DNA of 64,000 nucleotides from Hemileia vastatrix. Taxonomy: Eukaryota; Basidiomycota; Pucciniomycetes; Pucciniales; Zaghouaniaceae. Positions within the stretch are counted from its first letter, which is position 1. Each line of letters begins with the position of its first letter. Shown here in pieces: positions 9,893 through 21,672 of the stretch. The position numbers were made by a program, and so were the translations under genes. Under the pieces are notes generated by a model. It did not search any database. It was not told where the DNA came from and saw only the letters and a program-made list of their open reading frames with translations. Where the stretch lies: NCBI GenBank assembly GCA_030280995.1, contig JASXTE010000014.1, positions 8,782,656-8,846,655 of the forward strand, in the 5' to 3' direction.

Positions 9893-10186
9893 AACTCTTA
9901 TATGATATGATATGAAGATGTAAGTGATGTACAATTTTTTGAGTTATGAAGTGTTATGCTGCGGAGTGCTGCGTATGAATGGGATGATTCTTACAAATCA
10001 GTGAAATGGGACTTGATGGCGAAATCAGCACTTTTGGTTGAGAAAGTGCGGATTTGAGTGAAACAAGTGACTTATTTCATTTTGAAATCCACCAGTATTG
10101 GGGCTAGTGTGTTTTGGAAATCCGCACTTATTTAAGTGCAGATTCGGTCAAATTTAAGTGCGGATTTGCCAGAACTGACACCCCCT

Positions 10187-11813
10187 ATTATAATTATATA
10201 TGTAAAATTGACTTATAATGTAATTAAGTTAATTAATTAATTTTATATATTAAATAAAACTTCATATATTATTAAACAATAATATTGGGCGCTTCTTTTG
10301 ACCCTTAATTGTGTCAGGAAAAATTATTAAATAAATTATAATACTTATTTAACAACATAGTATTAAAATCCCCACTTTAAATTACAAATATCACTAAATT
10401 AAGTATATGTTTCATTTAAACTAATTATTGAATTAATTAAATAGTCAAAAAAATTAATTAAAGTTTCTTTAAACTGGATTGAATTTATTATATAAATTTT
10501 TGGTGTGAAAATATTTTTATTTGTTTTACTTAAAACCTTTACATGTCACTATAATGTCTGTTTTGGATTATTTTACTCATTGTTCTCATGTTTCAGACTT
10601 ACTTGGTTAGTAGTTATTTTAATTAAGTGTTTTTGGAAGTCATGGTGGGAAAATGGTTAATTATTCATGGGTTTTAGTTAATTGTTTCATATTTTTCTCT
10701 TAATAACCATGTTTCATTTCTACTCTATTATATTTTTTTTAGCTTATTTATATTTTGTATTTATTGATTTGTGGCGCTTCAGGGGTCCCTTGGTCTATAA
10801 AAGAGCCTTGGGTAATCCCCTTTAACCACATCACTTATTATACACTCAAACTTGAATATATTTTTTTAATATAATACGTTTATTATTATTTTTATTAGTA
10901 TTACAATTCTAATTTAAATTTTATATAAATAACTACAGGTTGCAATAATTCTAATAGTAATAATAGTGTTTGCTGCGTAGAGAGAGTAATACTTATTTTG
11001 AATAAATATATTATAATTTAATAAGCCTCACCATTGTGTCAAATCCCAAGAAATTCTTGTTGCTTTCATTTTTTTCTAAGATAATTATATTAATTTAGTA
11101 ATTAGTTTCTCTACCTTCTAAACCTTTTCCTATTTTTCCTCCTCCTATTCTCTGTTCTTTCCATTTTCCTCTCCTTCTTCTAGACGACCCGCTGATAACT
11201 CCTGTTAAACAAGAATTTGAAGCTTTTATTTTTTAATTTACACCATATTACCTGATTTTTTTTGTATTTTTATTTTTTAAGATTATGAAATATAAACAAC
11301 ATATTTTACTACTACATTTGAAAATGAATACAAAAAACTCATAAAATACATAATTTCAATGGTTTAAATTTTCTTTAAATTTTTTGTTCTGGTTTTAATT
11401 TTTTTTCTAAAATTTTCCTATTATATTCTTTATTTATATTATGTATAGTTATCAGAAGCATTCTGTGAATTCTTGTGTAAAAAAGGAAAATAGTATTTCA
11501 TTACCAATTATTTTACTATATTACTTTCTTAGTCTTAAAGTGTATTGTAAATTAAAAATATAAAATAAAGACGTATAAACTATAGGTTTAAGTTCAAAAA
11601 TATCAATAAAAAATAATTATTAATCATTTTCCATATTGGAAGAATACAGCTGTAGATTGAGGGATTGGACTATGATGTTTTCCCAAAGAACAAAGTTCAC
11701 ACTACATTTTTCACTACCTCAATAGACAACCTCTTAATCTCTCCACACAAATTTTTCTGCCTTGTCATTTCTGTTAATTCTATTGCCACTCCCCACCCTT
11801 TTATTGCCCTCCT
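10187..11813. other. AT-rich noncoding DNA with an LTR-like promoter
   Basis: No ORF of note. TATAAAAG at 10796-10803 follows a GC-richer patch (ggcgcttcaggggtccc), the arrangement seen in the LTR promoters elsewhere in the window, and TGTCAGG occurs at about 10314. It may be the remnant of another solo LTR, but I could not find a matching 3' end or target duplication. Confidence 0.35.
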
Positions 11814-13508
11814 TGTCAGGCTGAGGTAAAGTACAGAGATGTGAACTAGCTTGAATGGTCAGTTGTCTAGAAGATTTTAATGGTACTATATGAATACTGT
11901 AGTACAAATCCAATAAGTATTAAAATATAACTCAATATAAGGGTCTCAGTAATTTTAATCTCACTAATACTATATGGCTTAAAATCTTATAGTTGGTAGA
12001 AAAATAGATTTAATAAATTAAGATACTATTCAAATACTTTATAAGTACTATTGATATGTATTGTAATTGTATTAGTTATATGTTTAATTGTAATGATAAA
12101 GAATGTAGAAAATAAGACAAAAAACCTCCTCCTTTCATACACAATTACTTCCCCAATGACCCCTTTGATTTATTAGCTCTATACACAGATGATGACTCCT
12201 CATTCCAGCTAATAGACATGTCAAGAATCAAAAAGAGTGACCAGTAAAATAATTAGAATGATATCACCTGCCAAAATCCTGTAGTAATAGGGATAATCAT
12301 CAAAATTAAAGAATAAGCAAAAAAGAGAGTATATGCATATGATAAGTTAAAATAAAAGACTAAAAAGGGAAAATTAAGACTACTTATTACTTGATAATAG
12401 GGGGTGTCAAACATGGCAAATGTGGAAACACATTAAATTAATTTCTAGTCACAAAAAAATAAGAATCCCATCTATAATAGGTCATCAAAAGAAGGACATT
12501 TAGCCATAAAAATCAATACAATTGAAAGTTTATAAGCTATTTATTTGATTGAAAAAATGAGATTTTCTAATGGCTTTATTGCAATGTTTGACACCCCATA
12601 ATAAGGGGGATTAACAGTAGAAATGTTATGGCTAATCATGATATTATACTATGTGAAATCCCCATTCAAAAATAACCAAAATTGACTGAGAATCCACCTA
12701 GAAACCCAAAAAAGGGCGTGAGATGTGGGGTAACTACATGCAGTCCTTGGAAGGCGCTTGCACAGGTAAATCCTTGAATAATTTAGGCAAATTTAAGCAT
12801 GGTAGTAAATTAAAGCTCAAATAATGAGGTTATTAATGAAATTAGTGCATATAAAGAGGGTCAATGCATTAATAATTAAGCTAGGACACTAAATAAGCGC
12901 CTGTCACCTATTTTAGTGTGTTTCCCCACACTGGGCGTAGAATTTGGGGTATTATAGTGTGAAAAAGCTAACTTTGCTAAAAATGAAGCTATTCACACAG
13001 GAAAAATGCAGGCAGTATCTGACCAGTACACAGAAGCCATTTCTGGCATAAAAAACACCAAAAATGAAAAGTGTTATTTTTATGCATTTGAGTAGCCAAA
13101 TCAATAGTATTAATTAAGAAAAATTGATCTTTCAAAGCACATTTTTAATATTATTAAATTTATAGTGCACATAATTAACTTTTAATTGATTTAAAGTGCA
13201 TTTCTTGTTTTTTACATGAAACAATGAAAACAACAGCTTTAAGTCTACTTAAAAATTATTTAGCCTTATATTTAAGGCTCTTAAGATTAACCTAACATAT
13301 TCAAACTTAATTTTAAGTAAATAAGACTTGTAAAAAGTGGATATATGCATGTATATAAGATGTTATAATGGCATATTTTGTATATTATCATAAATTTACT
13401 TATGTATACTATTTGTGTACTCTAGTTTATTGCTCCCATGTATAGTCCATGTGTTTACCATAACTTATAAGTACTTTTTACTCAGACCTGGAGATATCTA
13501 GGCTGACA
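11814..13508 (-). mobile_element. Solo LTR, copy 1, with CTCCT duplication and nested MITE
   Basis: Ends TGTCAGG..GGCTGACA, flanked by CTCCT at 11809-11813 and 13509-13513. The same sequence occurs at 51283-52784 (same orientation) and 17327-18827 (opposite). Without the MITE it is about 1.5 kb like the others. The transcription strand is inferred from the TATAAAAGG box of the sister copies; here the box is mutated. No internal retroelement sequence is present, so it arose by LTR-LTR recombination. Confidence 0.85.
12400..12597. mobile_element. 198-bp Harbinger-type MITE
   Basis: TIRs GGGGGTGTCAAACATGGCAA and its near-complement at the right end (TTGCAATGTTTGACACCCC). ATA flanks both sides. 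The insertion accounts for the extra length of this solo LTR over its two sister copies. The GGGGGTGTCA start is shared with Harbinger element 2, which suggests mobilisation by that transposase family. Confidence 0.8.
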
Positions 13509-14640
13509 CTCCTGGTACATTTGCTACACCTGTTAAGCTTCAAAATCTAAGTTTAAGCCCTCCTCACTACTCCCCTCCACTCTATTTTCACTTTTAACAC
13601 AACTCCACCCCTTTTTCAACCTCTTGCTCACCTCCCATTCCCCTCAATCACCAAAATCACCTCCATTAGCCCTCACCAGCCTTTCTCTCACATTCTCAAA
13701 ATATTACTCACCTCCCCAGTCTATTTTCCACATCCCCCAGCTCTCACTTACCTCCCCTAGCCCTTTCTCACCTTCCCAAGACTTTTCCAGCCCTTCACTC
13801 ACCTCCCCAGCTTCCCCAGTCCCTTACTTTGGCTGTAAATGTGAAAGAGGTGCTGTATAGACTAAGGAGGGCTTGGAGAAGTGAGTAAGAGGCTTTTATC
13901 ATCTCCCCCAGCCTCCCCAGTCCCTTAATTTGGCGGGAGATGTGAGCAAAGTGCTGTAAAGACTAAGTAAGGCTGGGAGTAGTAGGTGAGAGGATTTTAT
14001 TACCTCTCCTAGCCCTTTAAAGACCCTCTCTCACCTTTTCCAGCCTTCCCAAAGCAGATTAGGGGCTTTTATAACCTCTCCCAGCAATGTAAAGCCCCTC
14101 TCTCACCTTCTCCAGCCTTCCCAGTCCCTCAATTTTTCTGGTTGAGGTGAGCAATGAGATTGGAGAGTTGAAAAAAGTGCTGGGGAGGCATGCAAGGGCT
14201 TGGAAAGAAGCCAACTTTTGATAAACTTGAGAATAATTAATATGTATAAATTAGAAATAACAAGAAATAAAATCTTGAGGAATTATAAACCATTCAAAGT
14301 GATAAATAAAGTAACTAAATACATATTTCAGAATTTGAGTTGCTTGTGTTTATCAAAAAAATGTGGCCAAGTTTTGAGAAAGGAAGATATTTGTAGGGAA
14401 GAAATGTGAAAAAAGAAAAATATACAAAGTAAAATAAAACTAAATAATGACAGTGGGATGGGAAAGGTGAGTGAGGCTCTGGGGGAGGTGTGAGAAATGA
14501 AGAGAAGAGAAGGGAGAGGGGTGGAAGGAGAGGAGAGTCTTTTCTCACTGTGAAGGGAAGGAATAGGGTAGAAAGGGTAAGTAGATGGCAAGGTTACCAA
14601 CAAGATAAGGGGGGGGAGGAAAGGAAGGCAGATTGAAGAT
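13509..14640. repeat. Pyrimidine-rich then purine-rich repeat block
   Basis: C/T-rich tracts with recurring 'tcacctccccag' and 'agccctt' (13560-13860) alternate with inverted counterparts ('gctggggagg', 'gtgagagg') through 14200, and a purine-rich tract ends the block (14450-14640). The general plan resembles 1377-1920 but I see no clear sequence homology. ORFs here are compositional artefacts. Confidence 0.55.
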
Positions 14641-14939
14641 AAGGGAGAGTTAGGGGAGGAAGGTATCAGATGGAAGTCCCACTTGGAATTCTACAAGGAA
14701 TTATTTCAATAAGAAAAAAAAGCACTAGACCTCTAGTGCACACTTTTCTCCTGCTAAATATTTTTTGAACTATTAATCAAATGTGGTTCAATGAAGGTTC
14801 AAATCAGTATCTAGGTGTTTTCAAAGTAAATTCAATATTTCTTTATGATTTTTTCATCATCACCTCAATGTGTTTTGAAAAAGATATGAATTAAGGTTCA
14901 AGGTTGCGGACTTGCTAGCAAGTCCGCCCCCCATATTGC
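14641..14939. repeat. Small hairpin-bearing segment, possible element end
   Basis: Contains an 8-bp hairpin (GCACTAGA..TCTAGTGC, about 14731-14748) and a perfect 22-bp palindrome at 14906-14927 (GCGGACTTGCT plus its complement), directly followed by CCCCCC. G-run plus GCGGA hairpin is the layout of the Harbinger ends above, so this may be the right end of another element inserted just upstream of the Gypsy A gag. I found no partner end. Confidence 0.45.
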
Positions 14940-17326
14940 GTGGTGAGTGCTTCTTCTGGCCATGATGAGGAACTAGATTTGATTGATTATGATGAAGCTT
15001 CTGTAAGTTCTCCTTTGACTACAAAACTTGCTCAAATTAATCATTAACTGGACCAATTAGAATGTGGAAATTCAAGAAATAGAGATAAAAGTGGAGAAAA
15101 CTGCTCTGGATTAAAAACCTTCAATCAAACACCCAGAAGAGCTTCCAAAAGGATTCAAGATAAAAAAGATGCCCTAGCATCAGAAATTCAGCAATCTCTC
15201 CACTCACATCAAGGAGTTGAGGTCAGAAAATCTCAAACTGAGGTCAAAGGTAGAGTATCTAGAAGAAAAGGTAAGAAAAATAGAGTCCTTTTTCAAGAGA
15301 AGAGGAAACCTCTTCCTTCCCCAAAAGCCCTTCCACAATTGGCCCCTCAACAACATCAAAAGGTGGAAGTTTCAAAATGGCAATGGGAATGGCTAAAAAA
15401 TCAGTGGGACAATCTACAGGCCCAAGAACAACAACAACAACAGCAAGCACCTCATGCAGGTCCTTCCAGAACCCATCAGCTCAACCCAATATCTCCTCAA
15501 ACCTAACAAGGAGGAAGAAAAAGGAAAAACAATCACATTCAGTTCTTTCCAAATTGATGATAAGCCCCTCTATTGAATCTCAAGTACCTTTTCTTGTTAC
15601 TGATTCAGTTCCTACAGATAATTCTGGAAGAGGAGATGAGACTTTGAAACCACTAGAGACTGACTGTAGTAGACAGATTGCCCAATATTCTAATGTAACT
15701 AATCTTTGGTATTTATTTCTACTTCAATGATAAATCCTAATATGGCTATTATTGATGAAACAATTGATCCTGAATTTTATGAGAGTCTGGAAAGTTATTT
15801 AGTTTCCCTATTGAGAAATATTCCAGATGTAGAAAACATTAATGATGAATATTTGAGGGATATTATTGCTAAACAAAATAATATAATGAACAACATGAAA
15901 TTGACTCAGAAATATAATAGTTTGTTAGCTAAACAAGGGTATAAAGCATTGAGGAGTGAATTACAATGAGTTTCTGATGATTTGATTAACTAAAAAGTAA
16001 CTCATGTAATAAAAGCTTCTTTGTGGCAAAATATCAAGAATGATTTGTATAAATTAAAAGATACTGTGTCTATATATTGACAGAAGCTAGAGAGACATAA
16101 GTTGAAGTTAAAAAGATTAGGTGACCATTATTCATCTCTTCAAAATAAGAACCAGTTATCTTTTGCAACCATCAAAGAGAGTTTATATAGTATTCCAACA
16201 GTAAAAACTAGGCTAAAAACCATTGAAGAGAAATATAATTCATTTTTACATGATCAAAGGTTTTCTGACATTACTTTGAAAGAACTTGTTGCACAGGATA
16301 CCCCAATTGTACCTGTTCCTAGTTTATCTAAAGTAAAATTAGTGCCAGAAATTCCTGATGATATCACTGAGTTTCTACCAAAACATGATGATGTACCTGG
16401 ATCATCTACAGAAGGATTAAACAATGAGATTACTGCACAATTGGAGAAGTTACAGCTCCTTCTCACTCAGAAACAAGCTTTTAATAAGGAGACTACTTCA
16501 AATCAAAGGTATTAGCCAAGACTTGACCAACACCAAAAATTTGATGGTGATTCTTCCTCTGATTGGCAGTAATTTTTTTGCATGATTGATAATCTAAAAA
16601 ATTCTCACAAAATCCCAGATTAGGAAATTGTGTCAAAATTAATTTCTTTATTTACCAATGTAGCCCTAATGTGGTATGAATATGTTCTCTTAGATAAAAA
16701 TGACTACTCATGGGAAGATTGGACAAAATTATTTAAAGCACAATTTGGTTGTTCCAAAATTAGGTTAGCTCAACAAAGACAGTATGAAGAAGCCAGATAT
16801 ACCTTTTATTCTACTTAAAACCCTATTGAGTTCCTGATGAAACTTGTGAAAATTCTGAGGGCAATGGACCCAGATATGAAGTTTGAATTATTGAAGGACA
16901 GGATCCTCTATAAATTGCCTATGTCTCTGAGACACTTAATAGTGGCTAGGACTGAGTTCTCAATAGAACATTTTTCTTTTTAAATACTTTTAATGAGATC
17001 CTTTTAAATAAAAATTATTATTCTAGAGGATTCATTCCTAGAACTTCATTGGAGAAAACCTCCAATTACCAACAAAAACCTCTAGAAAAAGTTGGTAAAC
17101 CTTCTGCCCCTGTTTCACCAGAAAAGTATACATCAAAAACTTGCTTCAAACGCAGAAAGCCTTGGCAGAAAGGCCATGTTTGTGACAAGAAAATAAATCT
17201 TGTTGAAAATACAGAGGAAAATGCTGAAGACAAAGTTGCACTGGATGATAATTCAAGTGATTTTGCCAGAAATATTTCATATGAATCTCAACAAGAAATT
17301 TTAATTCTGGAATAAGATATTCATTA
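14940..17326 (+). pseudogene. Gypsy A gag region (decayed chromovirus)
   Basis: Collinear with the gag of element B: a DLIDYDEAS-type start, RRASKRIQDKKDAL, EFYESLESYLVSLLRN, NGL-type assembly region ending in ALMWYEYVLLDKNDYSWEDW, and a damaged zinc knuckle (CFKRRKPWQKGHVC, second Cys lost). Many stops and shifts; several are CAA or TGG codons of B turned into TAA or TAG. The element begins abruptly at 14940, so its 5' LTR and leader are missing. It is interrupted at 17327 by a solo LTR. Confidence 0.8.
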
Positions 17327-18827
17327 TTTCAGCCTGTATATCCACATAAATGAGTAAAAAGAACTTATAAGTTGTGTTAAACAGATGAACTATACATGGG
17401 AACAATAAATGAGAGTACACAAACAGTATACATAAGTAAAGTTATGATAATACACAAAAAATGCCATTATAACACCTTATATACATGCATATATCCACCT
17501 TTTATAAATCTTATGTAATTAATATTAAGCTTAAATATGTTAGGTTAACCTTAAGAACCTTAATTATAAGGCTACATAATTTTTAAGTATACTTAAAGTT
17601 GTTATTTTCATTGTTTTATGCAAAAAACAAGAAATGCACTTTATTTCACTTAAACGTTTTTTATATGCACTATAAATTTAAGAATATTAAAAATGCGCTT
17701 TAAAAGTTCAATTTGTCTCATTTAGGACTATTGATTTGGCTACTTAAATTCATAAAATTAACACTTTTTCAATTTGGTGTTTTTTATGCCATAAATGGCT
17801 TCTGTGTACTGGCCACATACTGCCTGCATTTTTCCCATGTGAATAGCTTAATTTTTAGAAAGTTTAACATTTTCACACTATAATAACCCCACATTCTATG
17901 CCCACTGTGGGGAAAAACACTAAAATAGGTGACAGGCGCTTATTTAGTGTCCTAGCTTAACTAATAATGCATTGACCCTCTTTATACGCACTAATTTCAT
18001 TAATAACCTCAATATTGGTGCCTTATTTCACTACCATGCTTAAATTCCCCTAAAATTAGTCAAGGATTTATCTGTGCAAGTGCCTTCCAAGGACTGCATG
18101 TAGTTACCCCACATCTCAAGCCCTTTTTTGGGTTTCTAGGTGGTTTCCCAGTCAATTTTGGTCATTTTTGAATTGGAATTTCACATAGTATAATGTCAGG
18201 ATTAGCCCCATAATTTCTAAAGTGAATCCCCCTTATTATTATGATCTTATTAACCTTAATTTTCCCTCATTAGTCTTTTATATTGACGTGTAATACACAT
18301 ATACTCTCTTTTTTACTTATTCTTTAATTTTGATGTATTTTCCCTATTATTCCAGGATTTTGGTGGTAGTTATTCTTCTAATTATGTTATGGGTCACTAG
18401 GGATGTTTATGAGCATGTCTATTAGTTGGATAGAGACGTTATTAACTGTGTATTGGACTGGTAAATCAAGGGATTAATTGGGGAACTTATTGTGTATAAA
18501 AGGAGGAGGTTATGGGTCTTGTTTTCTACATTCTTTATCATCACAATTTAAACCATAAAACCAAACCAATTGCAATACATATCAATTAGTAATTATAGAG
18601 TCATTTGAATTGTATTTGAAAAATTAAAATCTATTTTTCTACCAACTAAGAAGATTGTAAGCCATATATAAAATTAGTGAGAATTATATTACTGAGATCT
18701 TTATTTTAAATTATATTTTAATACTTATTGGATTTGAACTACAGTATTCATATAGGATCATTTAATTCTTCTAGACAACTGACAATTCAAGCTAGTTCAC
18801 GTCTCTGTACTTGACCTCAGCCTGACA
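17327..18827 (+). mobile_element. Solo LTR, copy 2, inserted in Gypsy A (CATTA duplication)
   Basis: Flanked by CATTA at 17322-17326 and 18828-18832. The left end reads TTTCAGCC where the sister copies have TGTCAGCC; the right end is CTGACA. TATAAAAGG at 18495-18503 gives the transcription direction (+). It splits the Gypsy A frame just before the protease region. Length is 1501 bp. Confidence 0.9.
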
Positions 18828-19639
18828 CATTATTTAAATAATATTGATATCAAGAATAATAGTTTATCTACTGCAGAGAATGCTGAAATCATAAGGAATC
18901 TTGAGGAAAGCTCAATTATTATTTCCCCTCTCAATGCACCAGTCTTGATTAATGGAAATAACATTGAGGTTGTTTTAGATTATGGAGGTGGAGGAATTGT
19001 AGTATCTGAAAAATCACTTGCTTCAGTGGACCAGGATTATAAATCAAAAATTATGCCTATCATTTCTGAGAATTGCAGAGGTTATGGCTCTGTTTTGTCC
19101 CCCATTGGTAAATAAATAGCCACAGTATTTTTCAAATATAACCATGGCTTTTTAAGAGCTATATGTGAATTTTTTGTCATGAAAAATGATAATTTGAGTA
19201 GTTGGTTCATTATGGGAAATGACATTTTAACCAAATATGGCATTAAGTTAAATACTTCAAATCACTATTTGAAAATGGGGATGAATGGGAAGAGAAAATT
19301 TAAAATTTCATCCCCCAAGAAGTTATTAACACTAGGATTAAACACATGTAATTCTGTAGTTCAATATAAAGGAAGATCTAAAAAAAAAATACCTTCCCTT
19401 GTATCTGAAATTGACAATGCTTCTTTTGGAGAACAACTTTCTGGCAAGGAAAAAGATTCCATCATTCAATTGATAAAATCTTTTCTATGGAATTTGCTCA
19501 TGGGTCACATGAATTAGGATTGGTAAAACAAGAAATGAAGCTTTCATTAACTTGCTCACTAACTGAAATATCCCCTAGTTTTAAGAAGAAGCCTTATCCT
19601 GCTTCTCCCAAAGAGAGAAAAGATATAGAAGACAATATC
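18828..19639 (+). pseudogene. Gypsy A protease region
   Basis: Continues Gypsy A after the solo LTR. The protease site appears as VLDYGGGGIVVSEKSL, with the catalytic DSG changed to DYG, so it is dead. It runs through NDNLSSWFIMGNDILTKYGI and SFGEQLSGKEKDS to the insertion point of Gypsy B at ATATC (19635-19639). Stops and a frameshift near 19490 are visible. Confidence 0.8.
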
Positions 19640-20464
19640 TGTCAGCCAAGCTACTAGACTTACCCAGTGAAATAATTAATTATTTACTGGATGAAGCCGC
19701 ACCTTATCATCTTTAATTATTATTTATTTAATTATCATTTAGTTACATTAAAATTAGTTATAAATTAACTAGTTACAGAATGTTAAAATTAAATTAATTA
19801 ATTAAATAAATAAGTAAAATTAAAACTATAATTTTGTCCCTTATATTTTTCTCTAACACTGTGCTCATTTGACAGGTTGGGAAAAAATAAAACTTTATAT
19901 TTAAAAAATAAAATACAAAGTTAAAATAAGATTTAAATATTCAAATAATATTAAATATATACAAAAAAATCAAATTTCTTATTTAGGAGTGACATTTATA
20001 GTAAATATTAAACATATTGATGTATTTCTGACATACTCTGTAAATACATCTTTTTGACGTCTTCTTTTTAGAATAACTTTATTATTTGAAATACTCTTTC
20101 TGGAATTTTCTTTTCTCTCTCTCTTCCTACTGTTTTTAGAATTTGATTGCCGTGCTTTGTCTCTCCTTTGCCTATAAAAGGCCTCTCTTTTTGTTGTCTT
20201 TTATTCATTCTATTTTACCGAACTCATTTATTACAATAACTACAATACTAAAACTTATTTCTTATATTTTATATCTTTAGTACTTACAACAAATGTAATT
20301 CTAATCTATAACTTATATAAAATATTTAAATCTACCTCTTATTTTGAGTAAAAGAAATCATACTTGATTTAGAAATACGTACCTAACTTTTGAGAGTCAA
20401 ATAATCCTTAAAATATTCATATTACACTGTACCAAAGCTTCTAGACCAAAAGTGACCCTTGACA
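19640..20464 (+). repeat. 5' LTR of chromovirus B
   Basis: TGTCAGCCAAGC..CCCTTGACA. The promoter TATAAAAG is at 20173-20180, in the short GC-richer patch typical of the LTRs here. It is followed by ATTGGGATCCTTTCC; element C has the closely similar ATTGGGGGTCTTTCC right after its 5' LTR, so this is the best candidate for the primer-binding site. I cannot assign the tRNA. Confidence 0.9.
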
Positions 20465-20640
20465 ATTGGGATCCTTTCCGAAATATTGACGGTGCAACGT
20501 TACTTGAGGCGTAATCGAGGGGACCATTGGCGTACAAGCACCTGTAAAGGACGAGTGGAGGCGAGAAAACGACAAACGTCATACGTCACATGATAAAAGT
20601 TTTTTGCTGCGAACGGGAATTGAACCGCGCTCCAAAACTT
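20465..20640. promoter_or_regulatory. CpG-rich leader block with tRNA-3'-end-like sequence
   Basis: I count about 15 CpG between 20477 and 20632, against two in the whole 1080-bp integrase ORF at 25961-27040. It ends with a stretch at 20607-20634 whose complement contains GGTTCAATTCCCG, a tRNA T-arm/B-box-like sequence. The matching place in element D (62401-62428) keeps it (complement AGTTCAATTCCCA). It lies about 140 nt downstream of the LTR, so it is not a normally placed primer-binding site. Confidence 0.6.
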
Positions 20641-20839
20641 AAGTTCATATACTGACTAAAGATCATATATATCGTGGTAATTATTGTTATTACTATTTGT
20701 GGGTTACTCTTCACTCTTCATTTGCTACGTATTTCCTTTTACTCAGCACTCTGTAAGTGGCATTAATTTGCTCATTTTGCAGGGGGAGGTGTCTGGTAAT
20801 TGGAATTTATTTTTATTATTATTTTTTTTTTATTTTCCT

Positions 20840-21390
20840 GGTTGACCATAATAGAGCGATAACTGTTCTTAGTCCCAGAGGTAATAAAATAATTATATAT
20901 TAATATTAATTATTATCATTTTTCAGTTGACAATTGTCCTGATTAATTTGAATTTTAATTGTTCCAGTTGACAAACTGTCCTGACAATAATATTTTTTAT
21001 TAAATTAAATATTTATTATAATTTTTCAGATGACATTTGTCCTGATTAATTAAATTTTTTAATTGTTCCAGTTGAAAATTGTCCTGACAATTTTTTTTAT
21101 TAATAAATAATTAACATTTCATTACTTCAGTTGACTTTGAGTCCTGGTAATCCAATAAATCTTTTTAAGTAATAAAATTCATATTTAAATTACTTCAGTT
21201 GACATTAAGTCCTGGCAGTTAAGTAATCAGTTAAAATAATTTTTATTAATAAAGATTCATATTTGATTATTTCAGTTGACAATAAATCCTGGTAATAAAT
21301 TAGTTGATTTAAATCCTGAAAATAAAAATTAATAGAAATTCTAATTTATTTCTACAGTTGGTTGCATTATCCTGGTTTTAAATTTTTTTT
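20840..21390 (+). repeat. Leader array of CAGTTGAC..GTCCTGG motifs
   Basis: Good copies at 20924, 20965, 21027, 21069, 21128, 21196 and 21273, with weaker ones at about 21302 and 21355. The consensus is CAGTTGAC-N4/5-GTCCTG(G), often followed by TAAT. GAC..GTC is an inverted repeat. Spacing is 40-80 bp of AT-rich filler. The array also occurs in the leader of element D (62690-63130) but not in C. Confidence 0.8.
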
Positions 21391-21672
21391 TCCTTTATTA
21401 ATTTTATTTAAGTTGATTTTTATCCTAAATAGATTTTTTTTATTATTTTTATTTTATTTCTGTTAAATAAAAAATAAAAATAAAAGACTAATTAATTTTT
21501 GTCTCTTTTCCTTCATTTCAGTAGAATCTTAAAATGACTGATCAAAGTGGTTTTGCTGCACGTGAAGAAGAACTAGACTTAATTGATTATGATGAGCCTA
21601 CTTCTGTAAGTTCTCCTTTAACAAGAAGAATTTCTCAAACTAATAAATCCTTGCCCCAAACAGGATGTGGAA

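Larger units (their letters stand above)
6454..10186. mobile_element. PIF/Harbinger-type element 2 with perfect 33-bp TIR, ATT duplication
   Basis: Both ends read AGGGGGTGTCAGTTCTGGCA inwards and stay identical for 33 bp. ATT at 6451-6453 and 10187-10189 is a 3-bp target duplication, the size expected for PIF/Harbinger. Each end folds further: at 6473-6501 the AAATCCGCACTTAA arm pairs with its complement around a single base. Cargo: a TET-like oxygenase (8131-8759, +) and a 3'-truncated transposase (9261-9892, -), tail to tail. It lacks an intact transposase and so is non-autonomous. Confidence 0.85.

Noticed and set aside
14315..14603. Proline/serine-rich minus-strand ORFs
   Set aside because: They read through the purine-rich repeat block; no domain and not conserved.
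20397..20582. Minus-strand 61-residue ORF across the LTR end and leader of B
   Set aside because: It crosses the LTR boundary and is not kept in D.
20600..20700. A complete tRNA gene on the minus strand
   Set aside because: Only the T-arm and 3' side look tRNA-like; I cannot form a matching D-arm, anticodon arm and acceptor stem.
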